DNA from: Diplonema papillatum
Lineage: Eukaryota; Euglenozoa; Diplonemea; Diplonemida; Diplonemidae
DNA length: 64,000 nucleotides
Assembly: GCA_030068145.1 (NCBI GenBank)
Contig: JAPJBO010000631.1
Span: forward strand, 1-64,000
Reading direction: 5' to 3'
Shown here one piece after another: positions 49,208 through 60,036 of this stretch. The notes under the pieces were generated by a model. It was not told the origin of the DNA. It ran no database searches and was given only the letters and a program-made list of their open reading frames with translations. Both the position numbers and the translations under genes were made by a program. Each line of letters opens with the position of its first letter. Within the stretch, counting starts at the first letter, position 1.

Positions 49208-49854
49208 TGTTAGTAAAAAACGGTCCGAGGGATGCTACCGGGAGCAGACTTTGGTGGGCGCAGAAACGGCCATAGCCTTCAAGAAGAGGTCGGGCGCACC
49301 GAATTCATTGCAGTTCTGGTCGGAGCGACTGGCCTCGTACGCGGACATGACAGAAAATGCCCCGCGCGTGGTGCAAGTTGCCCTCTGCTGCACGTACGCT
49401 AGTAGCGCCGGCGTAGAGCATGACTTCGGTCAGATGCGGGCGCGACTGCCCTCAGTACGCAACCCCGGACGAAAGTGCCAAGCGTCAGTGCAGAACTGAT
49501 GTTAGTAAAAAACGGTCCGAGGGATGCTACCGGGAGCAGACTTTGGTGGGCGCAGAAACGGCCATAGCCTTCAAGAAGAGGTCGGGCGCACCGAATTCAT
49601 TGCAGTTCTGGTCGGAGCGACTGGCCTCGTACGCGGACATGACAGAAAATGCCCCGCGCGTGGTGCAAGTTGCCCTCTGCTGCACGTACGCTAGTAGCGC
49701 CGGCGTAGAGCATGACTTCGGTCAGATGCGGGCGCGACTGCCCTCAGTACGCAACCCCGGACGAAAGTGCCAAGCGTCAGTGCAGAACTGATGTTAGTAA
49801 AAAACGGTCCGAGGGATGCTACCGGGAGCAGACTTTGGTGGGCGCAGAAACGTC
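48979..49854 (+). repeat. Three tandem 292-bp copies of the hAT-like C-terminus
   Basis: Copies start at 48979, 49271 and 49563 with CATAGCCTTCAAGAAGAGGT and appear identical. Each repeats the dimerisation-domain code and the same frameshift. After the third copy the frame 49767-50090 continues into a basic, then Glu-rich, then Ser-rich tail ending at 50090. Confidence 0.95.
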
Positions 49855-50093
49855 GGCGAGCCGCTGGTGACGGCCGGAAGAAAAAAGAACCGGCTCCAGA
49901 TTCCAAGTGGGAAAAACTGGAGGCAGTGAATGCCAGGTTTGCCGCTGACGGAAAGACTCTCTTGGAAAAGGCAGCTTTAGTGTTGACTGCAGTTCAAGAA
50001 GAAGAAGAAGTTGAAGAAGAGACAGAGGAAGATCCTACGTCTTCCAGTTCGTCCTTCTCTTCCTCTTTCTCTTCCTCGTGCTCGTTTTGACAC

Positions 50094-50325
50094 GTTCGTT
50101 CGTGATCGTATACCAAGAGGACCCATTTTGGTTCACCTCCGGAGCAACAACAACGTTTACAGCCGAAGTAACCAGAGCTGTTTTGGCAGTTGCAAACACT
50201 GCCACAGCAGTGTGGGGAACGCACATCAAACTTTGCCAGGGCGATGCTGCCACATGTGAACGTGTCTTCAGCACAGATCTCAAGGCAAACAGGCGAACAA
50301 AAAACTTCTCCTTCAGAGGCTGTGT
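50094..50325 (+). pseudogene. Second hAT-like end fragment
   Basis: The plus frame 50078-50329 contains AVLAVANTATAVW and GDAATCERVFSTDLKANRR, again like a hAT dimerisation domain but different in sequence from the 292-bp copies. It leads directly into recombinase-like sequence. Confidence 0.4.
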
Positions 50326-50900
50326 GTGATGCAACATCTGGGTTTCACAACGCAGCCACTGCTGAGTCTGGCCAAGGCATTAAGGGCGGTCGGCGGCTCA
50401 ATTCCTCAAAGACAAACTTCCGCAATAGAAACGGAAGTTTTAGTACGTTGGGCCACAAGACTTGCATCTTCCAGGCGCTTGTCTCATGGAAGACGGCGAG
50501 CAGGTGGGGAGAGTTTGTGCAGCTCAGCTCACAACGGTTCATAGTAGTGAGCGACAACCAGGTGATTGCGGACTGCACGACACCAAAAGGCAGAGCGCCA
50601 AACCCGTTCACAGTACCGCGATGGGCAATGATTGTCGGCGATCTGATTCGAGATTGCAGGACTGATCCAGATTCAGAGCCCTTTCCGGGAACTATGTCGG
50701 GTCATGACGAGCTGGGCGAATTGGAACACTCATCGGTGTTCCGCATAGTGTGAAGAGGGGAGCAGGAAGCAGGCACTCCGGAGGTCGATCCGCATGGCGG
50801 AGACCCGGTTGCCCTGGCCCGGATTTTGAGAACTGCGGAGGTCACCCGACTGCGGCAGCTCGGCACACCGGTAGTGTTCTGCTGCGGAGAGGTGGACTTC
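50326..50900 (+). pseudogene. Decayed tyrosine recombinase
   Basis: Matches the recombinase of the 1.5-5.2 kb element in separate registers: QPLLSLAKALRAVGGSIPQ (50344-), VSWKTASRWGEFVQL with the first catalytic Arg (~50485), HSVKRGA with His and Arg (~50744), and DPVALARILRTAEVT (~50800) corresponding to the end. The stretch that should carry the second His and the Tyr nucleophile is deleted and several frameshifts are present, so it is inactive. It ends just before a (TAG)n array. Confidence 0.7.
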
Positions 50901-50980
50901 GGAACGTGGACTTCGTCTGTAGGCACGCCTCCTCCGCACACTCATTTGTCGCAGCCCTATTCAGTGCTCGCATTCAAGTT

Positions 50981-51734
<754 letters not shown>

Positions 51735-52139
51735 GAATTGTTGCTGGCTTCTTCTGGCATCATCGCACTCGTTCTGAGGCGGGGTCTGCAGCCGTTGTTC
51801 GGCTGGCGTTCCTCTGGCAGCGCTCTCTCTCTCTCAAATGACAGTGAGAATGTGGGGTAGGCCCTGCTTATTGATTCACGGTTGAACGAAGCTAGCGCAC
51901 AAGGTTTGCCTGTTCTCGCACCTACTTTCCGCTTTCACACACAGATGCTCTACAAACTTCGGCCTGAGCTCCTTCCTGCGTTCGTCTGTTGGTGGGTTCT
52001 CCCACTTGACGGGTTCCGCCGTGGCCACTCCAGTTGAAAGAGAACGGTAAAAGGTCACCAGTCAGGATACTCACATAACAAACGAAGGGGAACACCGACC
52101 ATGAGGCAAGCTATGATCGCCGCCGGGACGACGTCACGC
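51735..52139 (-). repeat. SDR copy B2 (405 bp)
   Basis: No visible mismatch to B1 at 52321-52725. Its outer end is GAATTGTTGCTGG (plus strand) abutting (TAG)n. Confidence 0.95.
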
Positions 52140-52159
52140 GGGGGATGGAGGGTGGGAAA

Positions 52160-52320
52160 AAGAAAGAGGAAGGTGAGACTGACATTCTTTGCTCCTGCTG
52201 GGTTTGGGCTTTTGTTGCTGCCAGAGTGACTAGTGCCTCCTCCCAAACTCTTCTGGTGTTGGTTTGGGTAGGTGCTCCTCCTGCCATGCGCTTTGCTCCA
52301 ATTCCCACGGTAAACCATAG
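52160..52320 (-). repeat. SDR copy A2 (161 bp)
   Basis: Copy of A1 (54832-54992). The plus-strand junction CGGTAAACCATAG then GAATTGTTGC (52308-52330) is the B1-A2 joint expected of a circular intermediate. Confidence 0.95.
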
Positions 52321-52725
52321 GAATTGTTGCTGGCTTCTTCTGGCATCATCGCACTCGTTCTGAGGCGGGGTCTGCAGCCGTTGTTCGGCTGGCGTTCCTC
52401 TGGCAGCGCTCTCTCTCTCTCAAATGACAGTGAGAATGTGGGGTAGGCCCTGCTTATTGATTCACGGTTGAACGAAGCTAGCGCACAAGGTTTGCCTGTT
52501 CTCGCACCTACTTTCCGCTTTCACACACAGATGCTCTACAAACTTCGGCCTGAGCTCCTTCCTGCGTTCGTCTGTTGGTGGGTTCTCCCACTTGACGGGT
52601 TCCGCCGTGGCCACTCCAGTTGAAAGAGAACGGTAAAAGGTCACCAGTCAGGATACTCACATAACAAACGAAGGGGAACACCGACCATGAGGCAAGCTAT
52701 GATCGCCGCCGGGACGACGTCACGC
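52321..52725 (-). repeat. SDR copy B1 (405 bp)
   Basis: Starts within the last codons of the RT-RNase H frame and runs to the A2 joint. Confidence 0.95.
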
Positions 52726-54802
52726 CACCTGCCCCCTCGCGAGTAAAGAATGCCCTCACCGCAAGTAAAAGTCGCTGTCGATCCTCTTCCGAGGCGTCAG
52801 CGGCAAGGGCAACTCTTGAAGGGACATCGGCCGGGTTTTCCTTCGTGCTGATCCACGAGATGGACCAGGAACATTTCAAATCCCGTAGTCGGGTCAACGC
52901 GTGCACAACTGCGTCATTCAATGACTTGTTCAACATGCAGTTTTTCTTTCGCGCCACCCCGACCACGGTCGTGTTGTCGACATGGACGTCGACCACGCTC
53001 CCTGATACTGACGGGGGTAGCGCATCCACCGCTCTCTTCAGAGCCAGTGCTTCGAGTGTGTTGATGTGGTGCCAAGCTTCCTGCTCGGTCCATGTACCAC
53101 CCAACACAGTCAATTCTGCTGTCTGCCGGTCGACCAGGACAGCACCCCACCCCTGCAGTGACGCGTCTACGTAGACCGCGTACGGGCGATTCGTGGACGG
53201 GCGCGTGAACTTTCTGCTCACATCGACCGAATCGATCCACGATCGCAGATCTCTCCGTACGGAGGCCGGCACAGGCACAGTCTCTGATTGCGTGCGAGTT
53301 CCCTTGTTGAGGCTGTTCGTTATCCGTCGCAAGAACTTGACGGCGAACCAGAACGAGCCGGGGAACGCATTCACGACTGCGCTCGCATGGAGCAGACGAC
53401 CGCCGAGCGATTCTAAATCGCCGGCGGTGGGGCTAGACAGATCGACGGCCCGGATCTTTTCGATCAGGCGAGCCGCCGGAGAGACGGTCTTCCGACCGTG
53501 GTCAAAAGTGACCCCTATAAAATCATAACCCGAGGAAGCGTCGTTACTATCCTCGGGCTTCCAAGAAGCATGTGCCCGTGCGGCCAGCCGATCGAGTTTC
53601 TCGGTCTGGCAGAGCACTGCGGCACGGGACCCACAAAAACGAATATTGTCCACCCAGACATGGACTGTCACACCGTCGGCCGTGAATTCAGGCCCAACGA
53701 AGTCTGGGTGACTTGCTAACACAGCTGTTAGCGTGTGCATCAGCTCTGGTGCACACGAGTGTCCCATTGGCAGCCTATTTAGGACGTAGGCATTGCCTTG
53801 TTCATCGAGGAATCCGAAGTTCTCTCGAGCCTCCTCCGGGACCTCTACTTGATAAAAGCCACAACGCAAATCACGCGTTGTGGCGCACTCCGACTCGACT
53901 ACGTCAAGATACTCCGAGACATGACCCAATGGTACCTGGGCCACGTAGCCCTGGCGGCTCAGCAAGTCGTTGGCCTCCTGCGTCCACAAAATAAACCGCT
54001 GGCGCAGGCGGCCCGCCTTGTCCTCCACGACCGTGAAAGGCACGTTGCGGAAAGTGCCCGGCGTGTCGGAGGGTGACGCAATGCCTAGCCGCACGAGCTC
54101 GGAAGCGTGGGAGTGCATGAGGTGACTCCTCCTCTGCTGGCCCTCGGACGCGTTTTCTCCTTGAACATCCCGGACGGGGAAAAACGTGGCTTTCCAGACT
54201 GAGTCGAATCTGGCGCGAACGTCGGGTCGCATCCTGTGCCGGAGCGCTGCGGTGTCCATGGCCGGCACCGCCGCCACGTGGAGAGGTGCCTCCTTTTCCG
54301 CCTGCGACTGTGGAATGCGCGTGTTGTGCGCGCGTCTGGTAAAGCCGTGGACCCGACGGCCCACCACGTCGCTCAGCGGAGCTAGACAATCCCCCTTCAC
54401 GTGCGGCGGCAAAGCTGTAAACCCAGCGCCGGGCATGGCTGGCGGAGCGGGCAACTCCTCGACGGGCAGCAGATCAGCAACCCTGAACTCCGGGACGCTC
54501 TGAAGTGCGGAGGCCAAGGGGAAAAAACCCTCCGGAGAAGGCGCTCCCTCTGCAAAGGCTAGCTCAGAAGAAGGAAAAGGAGCGCCGACCTCCCATGTGT
54601 CAAAAACAGAAGGAGCGAACCCCGTGAAACCTAGCTGAGTTACTCCTGGTTGCACAGGGATTGGCGGCAAAAGCGGGCCTAGCCCATCTACCACCCCGGG
54701 TGCCATCCCGAGGGCAGGACTCCATCCGCCCACTGCGAGACGTCTCGCCCCCAAAAGGTCCTCCTCCGGGCCGGGTCGCAGCGCATTGCTTGAGCACGCC
54801 AC
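52697..54802 (-). CDS. Reverse transcriptase-RNase H of SDR element 2
   Basis: Uninterrupted 701-codon frame from a GTG (54802; the first ATG is at codon 32). The first ~165 residues are Pro/Ala/Gly-rich with no domain; strong similarity to the RT of the 1.5-kb element starts at EKEAPLHVAAVP. RT: RDLRCGFYQVEV (motif A), RLPMGHSCAPELMHTL (motif B, identical over 16 residues to element 1), VWVDNIRFCG (motif C with VDN). RNase H: VYVDASLQGWG, HINTLEALAL, VHVDNTTVVG and NPADVPSR. All catalytic acids are present. The last seven codons lie in repeat B1. The recombinase that precedes RT in the relative is missing here. Confidence 0.88.
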   Translation of the reverse strand: MACSSNALRPGPEEDLLGARRLAVGGWSPALGMAPGVVDGLGPLLPPIPVQPGVTQLGFTGFAPSVFDTWEVGAPFPSSELAFAEGAPSPEGFFPLASALQSVPEFRVADLLPVEELPAPPAMPGAGFTALPPHVKGDCLAPLSDVVGRRVHGFTRRAHNTRIPQSQAEKEAPLHVAAVPAMDTAALRHRMRPDVRARFDSVWKATFFPVRDVQGENASEGQQRRSHLMHSHASELVRLGIASPSDTPGTFRNVPFTVVEDKAGRLRQRFILWTQEANDLLSRQGYVAQVPLGHVSEYLDVVESECATTRDLRCGFYQVEVPEEARENFGFLDEQGNAYVLNRLPMGHSCAPELMHTLTAVLASHPDFVGPEFTADGVTVHVWVDNIRFCGSRAAVLCQTEKLDRLAARAHASWKPEDSNDASSGYDFIGVTFDHGRKTVSPAARLIEKIRAVDLSSPTAGDLESLGGRLLHASAVVNAFPGSFWFAVKFLRRITNSLNKGTRTQSETVPVPASVRRDLRSWIDSVDVSRKFTRPSTNRPYAVYVDASLQGWGAVLVDRQTAELTVLGGTWTEQEAWHHINTLEALALKRAVDALPPSVSGSVVDVHVDNTTVVGVARKKNCMLNKSLNDAVVHALTRLRDLKCSWSISWISTKENPADVPSRVALAADASEEDRQRLLLAVRAFFTREGAGGVTSSRRRS

Positions 54803-54831
54803 GTGTCCCCCTGACGGGAAACTACCAACCG

Positions 54832-56360
<1,529 letters not shown>

Positions 56361-56460
56361 TTGAATTTGATATGCAGCAGCAATCTGTGACGATAGACTG
56401 CACAGTAGTAGTAGCATGCTAGTCCGGGAACAAGTCAGGAAGAAGAACGCTGAAGTGTGG

Positions 56461-56802
56461 CTAATCTCTACAAACAAACAAGTGACTCAAGGTAGCCGCT
56501 TGAGCGGCGCCAATCCGAGCGCACACAGCAGCAGTGACGCGTCGGCAGTATTTGCACTTCAGCATGGGGCTGCCGTCATGAGCGACGACGACTAGCGAGT
56601 GTCGGCAGTGGCCGCTCCCATCTGCTTGCTCGTCGTCGCGTCCGCGCTTCCGCTGGGAGCAGGCGCCGTCCGTCCCTTTTGCACGTTCCCCGTTCGGTGG
56701 TGGCGTCCGATCAGTTGGTTGTGGGCCCTGTGGCCGCGGCTTCGGTTCTGGCGCCTTCGAGGCGCACGCGCTCGCCCGTTGGCCGACAGGTCCCCGCTTC
56801 AC
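56461..56802 (-). CDS. BED-type zinc-finger exon, probably hAT transposon-derived
   Basis: 113-codon minus frame (MKRGPVGQ start). The first half is basic and Pro-rich with QRKRGRDDEQ, a likely nuclear signal. The second half has a BED-like pattern: LKCKYCRRVTAAVC...LSHLFVCRD, i.e. C-x2-C...H-x3-C. BED fingers bind DNA at the N-terminus of many hAT transposases. The frame ends shortly after the finger and no catalytic domain follows, so it is either a first exon or a fragment. A second finger copy without the first Cys pair lies at 57107-57190 and a degraded N-terminal copy at 55800-55985. Confidence 0.5.
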   Translation of the reverse strand: MKRGPVGQRASACASKAPEPKPRPQGPQPTDRTPPPNGERAKGTDGACSQRKRGRDDEQADGSGHCRHSLVVVAHDGSPMLKCKYCRRVTAAVCARIGAAQAATLSHLFVCRD

Positions 56803-56844
56803 TGCTGGCCGTGCCCCGTGGATTAGGGGAGGGTAGTAGTAGTG

Positions 56845-57003
56845 GTAGGAATTGCCTCATCGCACTCGGTCTCGGCTTGGGTCATCGAGTTCATTCTTCA
56901 TCAGAAAGAGAAGATTCAGTCTCAGACGACCCACCCGAATTCTCCTGTTGTAGGCTCGGGTGGTGCCATGCGCTTTGCTCCAGTTCCTACCGTATACTAA
57001 AGT
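56845..57003 (-). mobile_element. Mini derivative of SDR element 2 in a TAG site
   Basis: About 155 bp. The left side (plus) GGAATTGCCTCATCGCACTCG resembles the outer B end of element 2, and the right side GCCATGCGCTTTGCTCCAGT-TCC is the outer part of its A repeat. It is flanked by TAG units and lies exactly where the paralogous locus (55991-56359) has only (TAG)n. Confidence 0.65.
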
Positions 57004-57106
57004 AGTTTGAATTTGATATGCAGCAGCAATCTGTGTCGATAGACTGCGCAGTAGTAGTAGCATGCTAGTCCGGGAACAAGTCAGGAAGAAGAACGTTGAA
57101 GTGTGG

Positions 57107-57190
57107 CTAATCTTTACAAACAAACAAGTGACTTAAGGTAGCCGCTTGAGCGGCGCCAATCCGAGCGCACAACGTCGGCAGTAGCGTCGG
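57107..57190 (-). pseudogene. Second BED-finger fragment
   Basis: Encodes LCARIGAAQAATLSHLFVCKD, nearly the same as the finger at 56461-56530, preceded by two ~54-bp GGTGCAGCC-type tandem units (57180-57260) instead of the first Cys pair. Confidence 0.6.
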
Positions 57191-57374
57191 GTGTCGAGAG
57201 AGGGGTGCAGCCGGCGGCAGTAGCGTCGAGTGTCGAGAGAGGGGTGCAGCCAGCGGCAGAGTTTGCGACTGCGTACGCGGCTTCGCGCTCTCCGCTGTCG
57301 ACAATCAAAATCTTCGTCGGCAACTTGCCCGTCGTAAACTGCCTCGGAAGCATGCCTCCATCATGCCGGTTTGA

Positions 57375-57806
57375 GTGACCACGTGTGCCGGAAAAGTGGA
57401 TGGGGAAGTTCCGTACCTTCCAGATTGCGAAGGTGAGTTACTGAAGATCTGCTTTTGTCGTGAGACACCATGGCACGCGAACCGCCCGATGCCGATGATG
57501 ATGACGACGTCTCCAAAGACAGCAGCGAGGACGAGGCTGCCGAGCACCAGTGCATCATGTGGAAAATGCTTCCCTCGAGTCGAGGGCCTGTTCGCCCACT
57601 ACGACTCACAGCACCGCCCCAAAGTTACTTGTGAATGCACAACACACTGTCCAACCTGCCACAAAACGACCCGCAAGAGTGGGTTGAGTCAACATCTGCT
57701 CTACACTCATGCAGAGAAGCTCACGAAGCTCACATGTCCACTGTGCATGAAAAAGTTCGGCAACGGACGCCTCAAAGATTCCCACATGCGCGAGGTCCAC
57801 AGATGA
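57375..57806 (+). CDS. C2H2 zinc-finger protein, probably partial
   Basis: 143-codon plus frame ending at TGA 57806. Three C2H2 fingers in the second half: CGKCFPRVEGLFAHYDSQH (C-x2-C-x9-H-x4-H, irregular), CPTCHKTTRKSGLSQHLLYTH (C-x2-C-x12-H-x4-H) and CPLCMKKFGNGRLKDSHMREVH (C-x2-C-x12-H-x4-H). Expected to bind nucleic acid. The first 60 residues have no domain, and the start codon is not a convincing one (first codon ACG/ATG context unclear), so this may be the last exon of a larger gene. The neighbouring BED fragments are on the opposite strand. Confidence 0.55.
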   Translation: MTTCAGKVDGEVPYLPDCEGELLKICFCRETPWHANRPMPMMMTTSPKTAARTRLPSTSASCGKCFPRVEGLFAHYDSQHRPKVTCECTTHCPTCHKTTRKSGLSQHLLYTHAEKLTKLTCPLCMKKFGNGRLKDSHMREVHR

Positions 57807-57913
57807 GTAAGCTCTGCTTTGCTTTGCAATCACCATGGTATTCCCAGCTTTGTACTTCTGCTAATTGCCGCACTTCGCTCTGTAATATATCCTAGCCCAG
57901 CTTTTTCAATGAG

Positions 57914-58036
57914 TGACCGCACTACCCTGAGCCCCAATACTGGACGTGGTTTCAGGTGGAAAATTTGGCAGATGATCATGATCAGAAGGTCCTACTTGGG
58001 CGGTTCAGTTTCCTCACACATAGCATGTGGCTAAAA
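57914..58036 (+). repeat. Dispersed ~120-bp repeat, copy 3
   Basis: GACCGCACTACCCTGAGCCC start; the same family as 27178-27300. Confidence 0.9.
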
Positions 58037-58112
58037 AAAAAACGCTGAAACTTGAATGCGTGCTCGTCCTGCCCCATTTTCCTTACTTTGCATCCCAAAA
58101 CACCTGAAATTC

Positions 58113-58177
58113 ACTTGTAAATTTTACAAGTGCACTTGTAAATTACAAGTGCACTTGTAAAATTTACAAGTGCACTT
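58113..58177. repeat. Nested palindromes CACTTGTAA/TTACAAGTG
   Basis: Three CACTTGTAA and three TTACAAGTG halves alternate with AT spacers of different length, so several alternative hairpins are possible. Confidence 0.85.
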
Positions 58178-58179
58178 GG

Positions 58180-59117
58180 AGACTCTTCTGCACAGGTGAT
58201 ACACGCTCGCTGAAGAGATCTATGCAGTTGATGCCCACTGGAGGGATTTACCAAATTGATGTCTTACACAGTTGATGTTCGAAGAGGGGACTTACCAGTG
58301 AAGAGACCTAGACGCGGGACGCATACAGGCCAGGCATCCGGCCGCCCGGGACCCCGTTCTGCGTTGCGTGAGGATCTTTGCCTCAGAAGCTTTTTTTTAG
58401 TACTAACTACAATCTTGTGGGTTGCCCTTCAATGTATTGTGCAGGCTAAAAAGACGGAGGCAGCGTGTTTTGGTGGTTGATCAGAATTCCTTACCTGAAT
58501 ACACACAGGGTAAATACAAGTGGGAAAACGATCAACCGGCACGCACAAACAAAACGAAGCGCCTGTCTGTTTTGCGCTCCTGAGAGGGCGCTGCAGGGCT
58601 TACGCTCCGTTTTCGGTCTCGGAGAAAATACGTGTGGTCCACATGTGGGCGCTTAAGGTTCGAGGGGAAAAACACCTTTCCTCTCATGTGCGACGGCAAA
58701 AAGATAGCGTCGCTAGGTAGCTACTGGACTTGGCGACACCTGGCTGTGCGGCCTTGACCACTAGTGGGCCTAGACTCCCCTGCATGTGGACCAACAAATC
58801 AAAATCCACATGTGGTACCTGTGGATCCACACGTGGGGGAACAAAATCCAAAAAAAATTAACGTGTTCCACACGTGGAGCGTAAGCCCTGGCCCGGAGGG
58901 ATCAAGCGCGGCGTCAGCGGGTGCACCCAGCTGCTCGAACGACGAGGGCGCGGAGCTCATCGCGGTCGCGAGCTCCGACTTCCTCAGCAGCTGCCCGTCC
59001 GGCCGAAAGCGAGCTCCCCCGCCCGTCGCCGCTCCTATCTCGCCGTTGTCGACCGACCGGTCGACCGGATACCATGCAGGGTCAAAACCTTGTGTCGTTT
59101 TGGAAATGATTTTCGTT
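58180..59117. other. Non-coding stretch with CACRTG cluster
   Basis: 58455-58565 is the inverted copy of the repeat at 44150-44250. Between 58630 and 58880 there are several CCACATGTGG, CCACACGTGG and related palindromes. No gene recognised. Confidence 0.5.
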
Positions 59118-59238
59118 GACCGCACTACCCTGAGCCCAAATCCTGGACGTGGTTTCAGGTGGCAATTGTGCAAATGATCATGATCAGAAGGTCCTACTTG
59201 GGCGGTTCAGTTTCCTCACACATTGCATGTGGCTAAAA
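59118..59238 (+). repeat. Dispersed ~120-bp repeat, copy 4
   Basis: As at 27178, 36437 and 57914. Upstream (59066-59100) is a partial copy of the TIR sequence of the element at 59344-60036. Confidence 0.9.
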
Positions 59239-59343
59239 AATTTCTGGAAAAAAATTGGGTTTTTTTGAATTTAAAATTTTGGAACAAAAACTGCGGTAAT
59301 TTTTGAGGAAGTTGAGCAAAAAAAAAAAATTCCATTTTTTTTT

Positions 59344-60036
59344 TTTTGGGGGCCATCGGCCCCGCGGGAGCGTTTTAAAAAGCCACAAGGTTTTGACCCT
59401 GCATGATACCCGACCCCTGAGAGCGGCAGCGGGATCTCAGCTCCTCGAGAGTCGAGAGTCACGCCCAGGTTTTTCATTCCACATTCTCGCTTTCATTCCA
59501 CCCACCCCTGCGACAACTATCATCGTCACCGTTTCTGCAGTGGTCGGTGCAAACTTGGACGTAGCAGGTCGGCGATGGACAAATGAGTCGGTCGATGCAC
59601 TTCAGTGGTTGCGCATTCGGAGATGCGTCGCCTTGGGCGGAGACGGCTGGAACTTAAGGCTACTTTATGACGTCGTCACCTGTCATTGCGTCGTCAAGGT
59701 CGAGTACTTGGCGCCAGGGGCGCTGGGCTTTCTTGCGGTTCTGGAGATTGCGTGGGGGGGCACAGGTGCGGACAGGCTTGCACGTTTTTCACTCTCGAGG
59801 GCACTGGAGTGCTTGGGGACGTCGGAGGTTTCTGGTAGCTGCTTGCTAAGCAGCGGTTGCCAGATAGTCCCGTAGCACCTATTCACGGGTTTGCAGGGGT
59901 AAAAAGGAAGCCCGGGTTGGGGGAGGGGTGGGGATGAGGTCCAGCCTCAGAAGCTGGTGTTAAAGAGGATATCATGCAGGGTCAAAACCTTGTGTCTTTT
60001 TAAAACGCTGCCGCGGGGCCGATGGACCCCAAAAAA
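59344..60036. mobile_element. MITE-like element with ~65-bp inverted repeats
   Basis: Left arm 59344-59411 and right arm 59966-60036 are inverted copies: GGGGGCCATCGGCCCCGCGG, then GTTTTGACCCTGCATGATA. No transposase inside. The right arm reaches into the last codons of the minus-strand RT frame, so it lies against the 3' side of the third retroelement. Confidence 0.65.
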
